DNA of 64,000 bases. Source: JALOKP01 sp963800865 (lineage in GTDB: Bacteria > Acidobacteriota > Polarisedimenticolia > J045). The stretch is from NCBI GenBank assembly GCA_963800865.1, contig CAWDCL010000004.1:2976001-3040000 (forward strand). Reading direction: 5' to 3'. Of this stretch, positions 28,096 to 36,797 are shown piece after piece; position 1 is the stretch's first letter; every line of letters begins with the position of its first letter. The notes under the pieces are model-generated. The model had not been told where the DNA came from, did no database searches, and saw nothing but the letters and a program-made list of their open reading frames with translations. The translations under genes were made by a program, and so were the position numbers.

Positions 28096-30402
28096 ATGAC
28101 CCGTTCCCGCCTGCTCGCCGCCCTCGCCGTCCTGGCCGCGCTGTCGGTGCCCGCACCCGCCCAGCAGCCGGCTCCCGTGCCGGCCGAAGTGTCGGGCCAG
28201 GTCCTGGTCACGCCGGGGCCGCCCCCGGCGCCGGCCCCGGACTCGACCGTCCCGCCCGAGCTGGGCCGCCGCCCCAAGGTCGGCCTCGTGCTCTCCGGCG
28301 GCGGCGCGCGCGGCGCGGCGCACGTCGGCGTGCTGCGCGTGCTGCGCGAGCTGCGGATCCCGATCGACTACATCGCCGGAACGAGCATGGGCTCGATCGT
28401 CGGTGGCCTCTACGCCAGCGGCCTGTCGGTGGACGAGTTGGAAGAGGTCGTCGACACGACCGACTGGTTCGACGTCTTCAACGACTCCTCGCGGCGCCAG
28501 TACCTCTCGTTCCGACGCAAGCAGGACGAGGCGCAGGTGCTGTCGCCGATCCGGATCGGGATCCAGAAGGGGAAGGCGCCGTTCGCGCCGGGCCTGATCA
28601 CCGGCCAGAAAGTGAGCGGCATGCTGCGCGACTTCGCGATCAGTGCCGCCGGGATCGAGAGCTTCGACAACCTGCCGATCCCGTTCACCGCGGTGGCGAC
28701 CGACCTCGCCACCGGCGAAATGGTCCTGCTCCGCAGCGGAAGCCTGCCGGAGGCGATGCGCGCGAGCATGTCGGTCCCGGGCGTCTTCACCCCGGTCGAG
28801 ATCGGCGGCAAGCACCTGGTCGACGGCGGGCTGGTGCGCAACCTTCCGGTCGACGTCGTCCGCGCGATGGGGGCGGAGGTCGTGATCGCCGTCGACATCA
28901 GCACTCCGCTCGCCAAGGTCGACGAGATCAGGACCTTCCTCAACGTGACCGGGCAGATGAACGGGTTCCAGACCCGCAAGAACGTGCTGGAGCAGATCAA
29001 GACGCTCGGCCCGCAGGACACCCTGATCGTACCCGAGCTGGCGGGGATCGGTGCCGGGAGCTTCGAGCCCGAGAAGCTCAAGCTGGCAATCGCGTCCGGA
29101 GAGGAGGCCACGCGGGCGCACGCCTCGGGGCTGGAACGGCTGTCGGTGTCCCCCGAGGACTACGACGCGTATCAAAGGCGTCATTTCCGGAACGCGACCC
29201 GGGTCGTCCAGATCCGGAACGTCGATGTCTCGAACGATTCGAACCTGGACTCGCGTGTCCTGCTCGCCCGCGTGAGGGTCCGGCCGGACGCGCCGCTCGA
29301 CCTGTCGATCCTCAACGCCGACCTGGCCCGGCTGTACGAGCTGGACGCCTTCGAACTGGTCGACTACATCCTGATTCCGATCGAGGGCGAAAAGAACAGG
29401 TTCGACCTCCTGATCCGGGCAAAGGCCAAGACCTGGGCCCGCCACTACCTCCGCGTCGGCCTCAGCCTGATCTCGGACCTGACCGGCTACGGGGAGTTCA
29501 CCGCGCTGGGGTCGTACACCATGACCCAGCTCAACGGGCTCGGGGCGGAGTGGCAGACCTTCGCGGGGGTGGGGACGAGGCCCCTGATCACGACCGAGTT
29601 CTACCAGCCGATCGACTGGGCCGGTCACTGGTTCTTCTCCGCCGAGGGGGGCTGGCGCCGTGTCCCCTACCCGGTCGTCAGCCAGGACAACCTGATCGTG
29701 GACTTCGAGCTCGATCGCGCCGCGGTCAGCGTCGACATCGGCCGCCAGTTCGGGCGCTATGCGGAACTCCGCCTCGGCGTCGTGCAGGCCTGGCGCACGG
29801 CGAGGCTCCAGACCCTCGAACCGGGAGCTTTCAAGCTCGACAGCAACCCGCTCGCCGGGAGGCTGGGCTTCGAGTGGGACACGCTGGACAACGTCAACTT
29901 CCCGCGCCACGGATTGCGGTCGATTCTCGAGGGGCAGTACGCCTTCAACGGCGGCGTCGACGACGACTCGTTCGAGACGGCCGAGTTGCAGGTCAACGGC
30001 GCGTTCAGCTTCGGCAACAACACCTTCGTCCCGGGCATGCGGGCCGGGTGGGCGGGAGGCGCGCCGACGATCTTCGACCAGTACTCGTTCGGCGGCCTCT
30101 TCAACCTCTCCGGATACGGTGCGCAGCGCTATTTCGGCACAAAGGCTGTGCTGGCGAAGCTGATCTACTACCGCAGGTTGCTCGAACTCCCCCCCCAGCT
30201 CGGCTCCGGGATCTATGCCGGCGTCGGGATCGATGGGGCCTACGCGAAGGACCCCGTGGCCGGCGCCCCGACGGATGGATGGAAGGGCTCGGCCTCCGCC
30301 TTCGTCGGCGCCGACACGCTGATCGGCCCGCTCTACGTCGCCTACGGCATCTCGTCGGACGGCGTCGACTCGTTCTACCTGTTCCTCGGCCGGCTGTTCT
30401 GA
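28096..30402 (+). CDS. PlpD-like patatin phospholipase with POTRA and outer-membrane barrel, copy A
   Basis: A 768-residue secreted protein. A signal peptide (to about residue 24, PAPAQQ) and Pro-rich linker lead to a patatin domain: oxyanion loop GLVLSGGGARGAAHVG, nucleophile Ser in AGTSMGS and catalytic Asp in VDGGLVRNLP. After residue ~330 come a POTRA-like region and a C-terminal Omp85-type barrel ending in LFLGRLF with terminal Phe. This is the type Vd autotransporter layout (P. aeruginosa PlpD): a phospholipase A exported through its own barrel. A GGAGAGG box fits the ATG at 28096. Catalytic residues are intact in both copies. Confidence 0.93.
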   Translation: MTRSRLLAALAVLAALSVPAPAQQPAPVPAEVSGQVLVTPGPPPAPAPDSTVPPELGRRPKVGLVLSGGGARGAAHVGVLRVLRELRIPIDYIAGTSMGSIVGGLYASGLSVDELEEVVDTTDWFDVFNDSSRRQYLSFRRKQDEAQVLSPIRIGIQKGKAPFAPGLITGQKVSGMLRDFAISAAGIESFDNLPIPFTAVATDLATGEMVLLRSGSLPEAMRASMSVPGVFTPVEIGGKHLVDGGLVRNLPVDVVRAMGAEVVIAVDISTPLAKVDEIRTFLNVTGQMNGFQTRKNVLEQIKTLGPQDTLIVPELAGIGAGSFEPEKLKLAIASGEEATRAHASGLERLSVSPEDYDAYQRRHFRNATRVVQIRNVDVSNDSNLDSRVLLARVRVRPDAPLDLSILNADLARLYELDAFELVDYILIPIEGEKNRFDLLIRAKAKTWARHYLRVGLSLISDLTGYGEFTALGSYTMTQLNGLGAEWQTFAGVGTRPLITTEFYQPIDWAGHWFFSAEGGWRRVPYPVVSQDNLIVDFELDRAAVSVDIGRQFGRYAELRLGVVQAWRTARLQTLEPGAFKLDSNPLAGRLGFEWDTLDNVNFPRHGLRSILEGQYAFNGGVDDDSFETAELQVNGAFSFGNNTFVPGMRAGWAGGAPTIFDQYSFGGLFNLSGYGAQRYFGTKAVLAKLIYYRRLLELPPQLGSGIYAGVGIDGAYAKDPVAGAPTDGWKGSASAFVGADTLIGPLYVAYGISSDGVDSFYLFLGRLF

Positions 30403-30430
30403 GCGTCCGGCGGGCGGCCGGTGGCGCGCG

Positions 30431-30706
30431 CTACGCGCCCCGGTCCCCGCGGGTCTTCGGACCGGTCGACCCGTGGTGGCCGTGCGTGTCGGTATGGAGC
30501 GTGCCCGACGACCCGCCGGTCCCGTGGGCCTGCTCCCCTTCGGCGAGCAGCTCGACCTGGCCGGCCTCGATCAATTTCGAGACGCCCGGCGCGTCGATGG
30601 CGTCGTCGGCGATCTGGCCCGATTTTCCGGGGCCGAGGCGAAGCACCTTGCCGCGCGGGAGACGCACCGCGAGGGGCTGAACGGTCCTGTTCACGATCGT
30701 TCTCAT
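30431..30706 (-). CDS. 91-residue His-tailed protein, copy A
   Basis: A small protein I do not recognise. The N-terminal part (MRTIVNRTVQPLAVRLPRG, then KVLRLGPGKSGQIADDAID) looks like a compact beta domain. A short acidic helix (KLIEAGQVELLAEGEQ) follows, then a Gly/His-rich tail HTDTHGHHGS and a basic end, KTRGDRGA. A GGAG box lies before the ATG. Copy B at 34265-34540 has the same length with few changes, mostly conservative, so it is under selection. It sits just downstream of the DASS symporter on the minus strand and is convergent with the patatin. Confidence 0.8.
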   Translation of the reverse strand: MRTIVNRTVQPLAVRLPRGKVLRLGPGKSGQIADDAIDAPGVSKLIEAGQVELLAEGEQAHGTGGSSGTLHTDTHGHHGSTGPKTRGDRGA

Positions 30707-30750
30707 CGAACACGCTCCGCTTCACTGGGTGCGAGGGGATCGTACGCCGA

Positions 30751-31086
30751 TCAGCCGATTCTGAACAGGCGCGTCAGGAGCAGCACCCCGGCTGACACGA
30801 CGATCGCGCTGGCCAGGTCGAGCAGCGTCCCAAGGCGCAGCATGACCGTGATCGGCGCGCAGCCCGAGCCGTAGACGATCGCGTTGGGCGGCGTCGAGAC
30901 CGGCAGCATGAAAGCCATCGAGGCCCCGAGCGCGACCGCCATCGCGGAGGGCACCGGGCTGACGCCGGCGGCCTGGGCCACGGCGATCGCCAGCGGGGCG
31001 ACCATCGTCGCCGCCGCGGTGTTGGAGGTCGTCTCGGTCAGGACGATCGCGAGCAGCGTGAACGGCACGGTCAGGGCCGCCAGCGA
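30751..31086 (-). pseudogene. C-terminal remnant of a DASS symporter, copy A
   Basis: About 110 C-terminal residues of a divalent anion:sodium symporter, containing the SNTAAATMVAPLAIA and STPPNAIVYGSG motifs. They match the end of the longer gene at 34585-36143 almost residue for residue. Homology stops at 31086, where acyl-CoA dehydrogenase sequence begins. Only the last three or so helices remain, too few to transport. A GTG or ATG inside it could still be read, but no full product is possible. Confidence 0.9.
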
Positions 31087-31087
31087 G

Positions 31088-31512
31088 GGCTTCCTGGTCG
31101 AGCGCGGGACGAGGGGCTACGTCGCGCGCGACATCAAGCGCAAGATGTCGCTGCGCGCCTCGGTCACCTCGGAGCTGTTCTTCGACGACGTCCGGGTGCC
31201 GGACTCGGCGCCGCTTCGGCGTGCCTGGCCGACATGGCGCGCCGAATCACGACCGCCCGGCTGCTCGCGCTGCAGCTCGGCCGGCTCAAGGACCAGGGCC
31301 GGATGCACCACAGCCAGGTCTCGCTGGCCAAGTGGAACAACGTGCGGATGGCGCTCGACGTCGCGCGCGACCTGCTCGGCGAGGGCGGGATCACGCTCGA
31401 CCAGCACGCGATCCGCCACATGCTCAACCTCGAGATCGTGATCACCTGCGAGGGGACCGAGACGATCCACGAACTGGCCGTCGGCCGCGAACTGACCGGC
31501 GTGGCGGCGTTC
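31088..31512 (+). pseudogene. Degraded acyl-CoA dehydrogenase, copy B
   Basis: Remnant of the glutaryl-CoA-dehydrogenase-like gene at 26523-27686. It begins at GFLVERGTRGYVARDIKRKM and lacks the N-terminal half. It carries internal deletions totalling 166 bases between DDVRVPDSA and DMARRITT, which shift the frame. It keeps the catalytic-Glu segment TCEGTETIHELAVGRELTG but has lost the stop codon (CAG for TAG) after VAAF. It is not functional. Confidence 0.92.
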
Positions 31513-31553
31513 CAGCCGGCCGGCGCCGGTCGCTCGCCGCAGGCCGACCCGTC

Positions 31554-31559
31554 TATCAT
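31554..31559 (+). promoter_or_regulatory. -10-like hexamer directly before DUF1820 copy B
   Basis: TATCAT ending 6 bases before the ATG at 31566, at the same position as TATGAT in copy A. Confidence 0.4.
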
Positions 31560-31565
31560 GCGCGC

Positions 31566-31913
31566 ATGGCCGCGAAGAAGCCGCTCTTCCGCGTCGCGTT
31601 CCACAACCAGGGCCAGCTCTACGAGGTCTACGCCCGGCGCGTGAGCCACGGCGAGCTGCTCGGGTTCGTCGAGGTCGCGGAGCTCGCCTTCGGGGCCAGG
31701 GGGCGGCTCGTGGTCGACCCCTCGGAAGAGCGGCTGGAGCGGGAGTTCGAGGGGGTCCCCCGCTTCTTCGTGCCGATGCACGCCGTCGTCCGGATCGACG
31801 AGGTCGAGAAGGAAGGGTCTCCGCGGATCCTCGAGGCGGCCGCCAAGGGGGCGACTGTCGCCCCGTTCCCGGTGCCGCTCATGCGGCCCGACGCGCCCCC
31901 GTCCAAGTCCTGA
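31566..31913 (+). CDS. DUF1820 family protein, copy B
   Basis: A 115-residue paralogue of 27726-28070. The N-terminal core (KKPLFRVAFHNQGQLYEVYA) is nearly unchanged. Changes cluster in VAELAFGARGR and the C-terminal AAAKGATVAP, where one Ala is added. It has no ribosome-binding site and keeps the -10-like element. The patatin copy B follows 13 bases later, closer than in copy A. Function unknown. Confidence 0.85.
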   Translation: MAAKKPLFRVAFHNQGQLYEVYARRVSHGELLGFVEVAELAFGARGRLVVDPSEERLEREFEGVPRFFVPMHAVVRIDEVEKEGSPRILEAAAKGATVAPFPVPLMRPDAPPSKS

Positions 31914-31926
31914 AAGAGGTGCCACC

Positions 31927-34236
31927 GTGATCTGCCGACCCTGCCTTGCCGCCTTCGCCCTGCTGGTTGCCCTCGCCGCCCCCGCTCGCGCCCAGCAGCC
32001 GGCGCCCCGGCCCGCCGACGCGCCGGGGCAGCCCGCGGCGACGCCCGGGCCGCCTGCCGCGTCCCCGGCCGGCGATCAGCCCGTCCCGCCGGAGATCGCC
32101 CGCCGTCCCAAGGTCGGCCTCGTGCTCTCCGGCGGCGGCGCTCGCGGAGCGGCACACGTCGGCGTGCTGAGGGTGTTGAAGGAGCTGCGGATCCCGATCG
32201 ACTACATCGCCGGAACGAGCATGGGCGCGATCGTCGGAGGCCTCTACGCCAGCGGGCTGTCCGTCGACGAGCTGCAGGAGGTCGTCGACACGACCGACTG
32301 GTTCGACGTCTTCAACGACAGCTCCCGCCGCCAGTACCTCTCCTTCCGCCGCAAGCAGGACGACGCCCGGGTACTGTCGCCGATCCGGATCGGGATCGAG
32401 AAGGGGAAGCCCGCGCTCCCGCCCGGGCTGATCACCGGCCAGAATGTGACCATCCTGATGCACGAACTGACGCTCCCGTCCGCCGGGATCGAGCGCTTCG
32501 ACGACCTGCCGATCCCGTTCCGCGCGGTGGCGACCGACCTCGTGACCGGCGAGAAGGTCGTGCTCGACCGCGGGAGCCTGTCCCTGGCGATGCGGGCGAG
32601 CATGTCGGTCCCGGGCGCGTTCACGCCGGTCGAGATCGACGGCAGGCGGCTGCTCGACGGCGGGCTCGTCGCCAACCTCCCGATCGACGTCGCGCGCCAG
32701 ATGGGGGCCGAGGTCGTGATCGCGGTCGACATCAGCACGCCCCTCGCCACGTCCGACCAGATCAGGACGCTGCTCAACGTGGCCGGGCAGATGAACGGAT
32801 TCCAGACCCGCAAGAACGTGCTCGAGCAGATCGCGACGCTGGGGCCGCAGGACATCCTGATCGTGCCCGAGCTCGAGGGGATTTCAGCCGGCAGCTTCGA
32901 GCGCGAGAGGATGACGGCGGCGATCCTCGACGGCGAGGCGGCGGCGCGGGAGCACGCCACGGCGCTCGAGCGGCTGGCGGTCTCTCCCGCGGACTACGCC
33001 GCCTACCAGCAGCGGCGGTTCCGCAACACCACCCGCGTGGTCCAGGTCCGGAACGTCACGATCGAGAACAACTCCCACCTCGACGATCGCGTCCTGCTCG
33101 ATCGCCTGCGGGTGGAGCCCGACTCCCCGCTCGACATCATGGTCCTCAACGCCGACCTGGCGCGGCTCTACGAGCTCGACGCCTTCGAGCTGGTCGACTT
33201 TCGCCTGATGCCGATCGAGGGGGAGAAGGACCGCTTCGACCTCGTGATCAAAGCCAACACCAAGACCTGGGGGCGCCACTTCCTGCGCGTCGGCCTCAAC
33301 CTGGTCTCGAACCTGACCGGATACGGGGAGTTCACGGCGCTGGCGTCGTACACGATGACCGAGCTGAACGGGCTGGGCGCCGAGTGGCGCACCACCGTAG
33401 GGGTCGGGACCAGGCCGCTGGTCGACACCGAGTTCTACCAGCCGCTCGACTATCGGGGCCGCTGGTTCTTCGCCCCCTACGGCGGATGGCGCCGCGAGCC
33501 GTACCCGTTGACCGCCGCGAACGGCGCGGAGCTGGAGTTCCGGGTCGACCGCGGGACGGCCGGGATCGATTTCGGCCGCCAGTTCGGCCGCTGGGCCGAG
33601 CTTCGCCTGGGTGCCTTCGCCTCCCGGCGCGACGCCAAGCTCGAGACGCTCGGCATCGTCCCCTTCAAGATCTCGAGCGACCCGATCGGGGCCAGGCTGC
33701 GGTTCGAGTGGGACACCCTCGACAGCGTCAACTTCCCGCGCAGCGGGTGGCGGGCCTTGCTTGACTCCGAGTTCGCCTACAAGGGCGGCATCAACGACGA
33801 GTCGTTCGAGACGGCCAGTCTCCGCGCCGGGGGCGCGATCAGCTTCGGCAACAACACGTTCTCCCCGTCGGTGTTCCTCGGCTGGGCCGGGGGCTCGCCC
33901 ACCGTGTTCGACCAGTACGCCTTCGGCGGCCTGTTCAACCTCTCCGGCTACGGCCTGCAGCGCTACTTCGGGACCGAGGCCGCGCTGGCCAAGCTGGCCT
34001 ATTACAGGCGGCTGCTCGAACTCCCGCCGCAGCTGGGCTCCGGCATCTTCGCGGGACTGGCGGTCGAGGGGGCATACTCCAGGGACCCGGTCGCCGGCGT
34101 TCCGACGGATGGATGGAAGGGCGCGGCAGCCGCGTACCTCGGCGCCGACACGCTGATCGGGCCGCTCTACCTTGCGTACGGCATCTCGTCGGACGGCGTC
34201 GACTCGTTCTACCTGTTCCTGGGGCGACTTTTCTAG
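31927..34236 (+). CDS. PlpD-like patatin phospholipase with POTRA and outer-membrane barrel, copy B
   Basis: A 769-residue paralogue of 28096-30402 from a GTG start with an AGAGGTG box. The signal peptide and Pro-rich linker have diverged most. The patatin core keeps GLVLSGGGARGAAHVG, the nucleophile Ser in AGTSMGA and the Asp in LDGGLVANLP. POTRA-like and barrel parts follow, ending LFLGRLF. Differences concentrate in the loop ILMHELTLPSAGIERFDDLP (against GMLRDFAISAAGIESF in copy A) and in barrel loops such as ANGAELEFRV, which suggests altered lipid access or surface exposure. Confidence 0.93.
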   Translation: MICRPCLAAFALLVALAAPARAQQPAPRPADAPGQPAATPGPPAASPAGDQPVPPEIARRPKVGLVLSGGGARGAAHVGVLRVLKELRIPIDYIAGTSMGAIVGGLYASGLSVDELQEVVDTTDWFDVFNDSSRRQYLSFRRKQDDARVLSPIRIGIEKGKPALPPGLITGQNVTILMHELTLPSAGIERFDDLPIPFRAVATDLVTGEKVVLDRGSLSLAMRASMSVPGAFTPVEIDGRRLLDGGLVANLPIDVARQMGAEVVIAVDISTPLATSDQIRTLLNVAGQMNGFQTRKNVLEQIATLGPQDILIVPELEGISAGSFERERMTAAILDGEAAAREHATALERLAVSPADYAAYQQRRFRNTTRVVQVRNVTIENNSHLDDRVLLDRLRVEPDSPLDIMVLNADLARLYELDAFELVDFRLMPIEGEKDRFDLVIKANTKTWGRHFLRVGLNLVSNLTGYGEFTALASYTMTELNGLGAEWRTTVGVGTRPLVDTEFYQPLDYRGRWFFAPYGGWRREPYPLTAANGAELEFRVDRGTAGIDFGRQFGRWAELRLGAFASRRDAKLETLGIVPFKISSDPIGARLRFEWDTLDSVNFPRSGWRALLDSEFAYKGGINDESFETASLRAGGAISFGNNTFSPSVFLGWAGGSPTVFDQYAFGGLFNLSGYGLQRYFGTEAALAKLAYYRRLLELPPQLGSGIFAGLAVEGAYSRDPVAGVPTDGWKGAAAAYLGADTLIGPLYLAYGISSDGVDSFYLFLGRLF

Positions 34237-34264
34237 CGGGGCAGCGGCTGGCCGCCGACGCGCA

Positions 34265-34540
34265 TCACGCGCCGCGGTCCCCCCGCACCTTCGGAACCGA
34301 CGACCCGTGGTGGCCGTGGGTGTCGGTGTGGATCGTCCCCGACGACCCGCCGGTCCCGTGGGCCTGCTCCCCTTCGGCGAGCAGCTCGACCTGGCCGGCC
34401 TCGACCAGCTTGGCGACGCCGGGCGCGTCGATGGCGTCGTCGGCGATCTGGCCCGACTTCCCAGGGCCGAGGCGGAGCACCTTGCCGCGCGGGAGACGCA
34501 CCGCGAGGGGCTGAACGGTCCGGTTGACGATCGTTCTCAT
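34265..34540 (-). CDS. 91-residue His-tailed protein, copy B
   Basis: A paralogue of 30431-30706 with the same length. The N-terminal 40 residues are identical except around APGVAKLVEAG, and the tail is HTDTHGHHGSSVPK ending RGDRGA. It lies 44 bases downstream of the DASS symporter on the same strand, so it may be co-transcribed with it, and is convergent with patatin copy B. I know no family for it. The His-rich tail could bind a metal; that is speculation from composition. Confidence 0.8.
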   Translation of the reverse strand: MRTIVNRTVQPLAVRLPRGKVLRLGPGKSGQIADDAIDAPGVAKLVEAGQVELLAEGEQAHGTGGSSGTIHTDTHGHHGSSVPKVRGDRGA

Positions 34541-34584
34541 CGAGCGCGCTCCTCTTCGACGGGTTCGAGGGGATTGTACGCCGA

Positions 34585-36143
34585 TCAGCCGATTCCGAAC
34601 AGGCGCGTCAGGAACAGCACCCCGGCCGGCACGACGACCGCGCTGGCCAGGTCGAGCAGCGTCCCCAGGCGCAGCATGACCGTGATCGGCACGCAGCCCG
34701 AGCCGTAGACGATCGCGTTGGGCGGCGTCGAGACCGGCAGCATGAAGGCCATCGAGGCCCCCAGTGCGACCCCCATCGCGGGCGGCACCGGGCTGACGCC
34801 GGCGGCCTGGGCCGCAGCGATCGCCAGCGGGGCGACCATCGTCGCGGCGGCGGTATTGGAGGTCGTCTCGGTCAGGACGATCGCGAGCAGCGTGAACAGG
34901 ACGGTCAGCGCGGCCAGCGACTGGGCGCCGGTGGCCCGGACGATCCCCTGCCCGATCGCTTCCGCCAGCCCCGTGCGGAACATCGCCGCGCCGAGCGACA
35001 GGCCGCCGCCGAACAGCAGCAGCGTGCCCCAGTCGATCCGCACCGCCTCGCTCCAGCGCAGCGTGAAGCGGCGCTCGCGCCAGTCGACCGGCAGCACGAA
35101 CAGCAGGCTCGCGCCGAGCACCGCGACGACGCTCTCCGGGAACAGCCGCTGGACCTGCCGCGCGGCGGCCGACTCGGTCCCCAGCAGCAGCGCCAGGACG
35201 CCGGGCAGCACCCACAGCGCGACGGTCAGCGCGAACGCGCCGAGGACGTTCTTCTCGGCCCGCGAGGGGGACCCGAGCGCGGCGCGCTCGTGCACGAACT
35301 CGTCGCGACTGCCGCGGATCTCGCCCACCTCCGGCGGGAGCGCCCAGCGCAGGTGGGCGAGCAGCAGCGCCACCATCAGCGCCGCAATCGGCCCGCCGAC
35401 CAGCATCCACTGGAAGAACGGCACCCGCACGTGCGCCAGCTGGTCGAGCTGCCCCAGCACGACGAGGTTCGGGGGCGTCCCGACCGGGGTGACGATCCCG
35501 CCGATCGAGGCGGCCCAGGCGATCGTCAGCATCAGCGACGTCCCGAAGCGCAGGCGGGTCGCGTCGACCGGGCCTCCCGACTGGCGCTCGAGCAGGCGGG
35601 AGAGCGCCGTCAGCACGGAGAGCGCGATCGGGTAGAGCATCGCGGTGGTGGCGGTGTTGGAGAGCCACGCCGACAGCCCGGCGGTCGCCACCGCGAACGC
35701 CGCGAGAATGCGCGTCGACGACGACCCGACCCAGCGCCGCGCCAGGATCGCTAGGCGAAGCGCCGGTCGAGACCGGTCGCGAACATCGCCTCGGCCAGCA
35801 CGAACCCACCCAGGAAGAGGAAGACGATCGGGTCGCCGAAGGGGGCGAACATCTCGGCCGCGGAGCCGACGCCCAGCACGACCGCCAGCGCCGGTCCCAG
35901 GACCGAGGTCACCGGGATCGGCACCGCCTCGGTGATCCACCAAGTGAGGACCCACGCCAGCACCGCGGCGAGGCGCCCGGCGGGCGCCGGCAGCCCGGGA
36001 ACCGGCAGGGCCAGCAGGAGGGCGAACAGGACCGGTCCGGCGAAGAGCCCGGCCGTGCGACGCGCGCGCTCGAAGCGCAGCTCCGCCGACGACAGGACCT
36101 CGCGGGCCTGCGTGAGGTCGCGGAACCGGACGCGCTCGGCCAC
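34585..36143 (-). CDS. DASS (SLC13-type) sodium:dicarboxylate/sulfate symporter, one frameshift
   Basis: A divalent anion:sodium symporter, about 519 residues once corrected. The N-terminal part (MAERVRFRDLTQAREVL, then WWITEAVPIPVTSVLGPALA and FGDPIVFLFLGGFVLAEAM) is separated from the rest by a one-base loss in a C run at about 35754, after DRRFA. The remainder (LAILARRWVGSSSTRILAAF onward) carries both sodium-site motifs, SNTATTAMLYPIA and SNTAAATMVAPLA, plus TPVGTPPNLVVLG. It imports di- or tricarboxylates or sulfate. Adding one base makes the length divide by three. The upstream partner in copy A has been deleted. Confidence 0.88.
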
Positions 36144-36264
36144 GGGCCGCCCTCCGACCGCTCCAGCCTAGCGCGACCGCGGGTCGATCCGAACGCGATT
36201 TACCGGACCTCGCGAGAGGGCTAGGATGGTCTCGCAGGCGGTCCTGCCGCCGGGGGAGCGCCGG

Positions 36265-36774
36265 ATGTCCGATCCCAAGCTACCGTCGCCAGACGCGCCC
36301 CCGCCGCCCGTCCGGGAGTTCCACGACGACGAAATGGTCCTCCGCTTCGACGACGTCATCCCGGCCGATACCGGCGCGATCACGCCGCTCGTGCAGCGGG
36401 TGATGGGCCTCGTCCGCGACTTCGGCTGCGCGGTGGGGGAAGAGCACACGATCGAGCTGGCGCTCCAGGAGGCGCTGGCCAATGCCGTCGTCCACGGCGC
36501 CCAGGGCGACGCTTCGAAGCCGGTGGCGATCTCGGTCGCCTGCGAAGAGGACCGCGGAATCCTGATCGTCGTGCGCGATCCCGGCCCCGGCTTCGATCCC
36601 TGCAACGTCCCCAGCCCGGTCCTCGGCGAGAACATCTTCGAGTCCCATGGCCGCGGGATCTTCCTGATCAACCGGCTGATGGACCACGTCGAGTTCGCGC
36701 ACGGCGGGACCGAAATCCGGATGCGCAAGAACCCGACCGGGCTCCCGGGCGAGCCGTCCGCCGACTCGCCCTAG
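36265..36774 (+). CDS. RsbW-like serine/threonine kinase / anti-sigma factor ATPase
   Basis: A 169-residue GHKL ATPase of the RsbW/SpoIIAB type. The N box ELALQEALANAVVHGAQGD, the G1 box RDPGPGFDP and the GRGIFLINRLMD lid region are all present, and there is no histidine-phosphorylation domain. Such proteins phosphorylate an anti-anti-sigma STAS protein or bind a sigma factor in partner-switching control. Neither partner is encoded in the window. The deoxyhypusine-synthase-like gene follows after 23 bases. Confidence 0.88.
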   Translation: MSDPKLPSPDAPPPPVREFHDDEMVLRFDDVIPADTGAITPLVQRVMGLVRDFGCAVGEEHTIELALQEALANAVVHGAQGDASKPVAISVACEEDRGILIVVRDPGPGFDPCNVPSPVLGENIFESHGRGIFLINRLMDHVEFAHGGTEIRMRKNPTGLPGEPSADSP

Positions 36775-36797
36775 CCCCTTCGAGCCAGGAGAGCCCG

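Larger units (their letters stand above)
27084..31086. repeat. Tandem duplication, copy A
   Basis: This holds the 3' part of the acyl-CoA dehydrogenase, DUF1820, patatin, the 91-residue gene and the C-terminal remnant of a DASS symporter. It is homologous to 31088-34920, with gene offsets of about 3.83 kb that agree across the unit. The copies differ by many substitutions and small indels, so the event is not recent. Confidence 0.9.
31088..34920. repeat. Tandem duplication, copy B
   Basis: The second unit: dehydrogenase remnant, DUF1820, patatin, the 91-residue gene and the C-terminal part of the long DASS gene. It abuts copy A with no spacer at 31086/31088. Confidence 0.9.

Noticed and set aside
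31234..31644. Open frame starting MARRITT after the dehydrogenase deletions
   Set aside because: It is the frame-shifted tail of the dehydrogenase remnant running through into the DUF1820 gene, with no start signal of its own.
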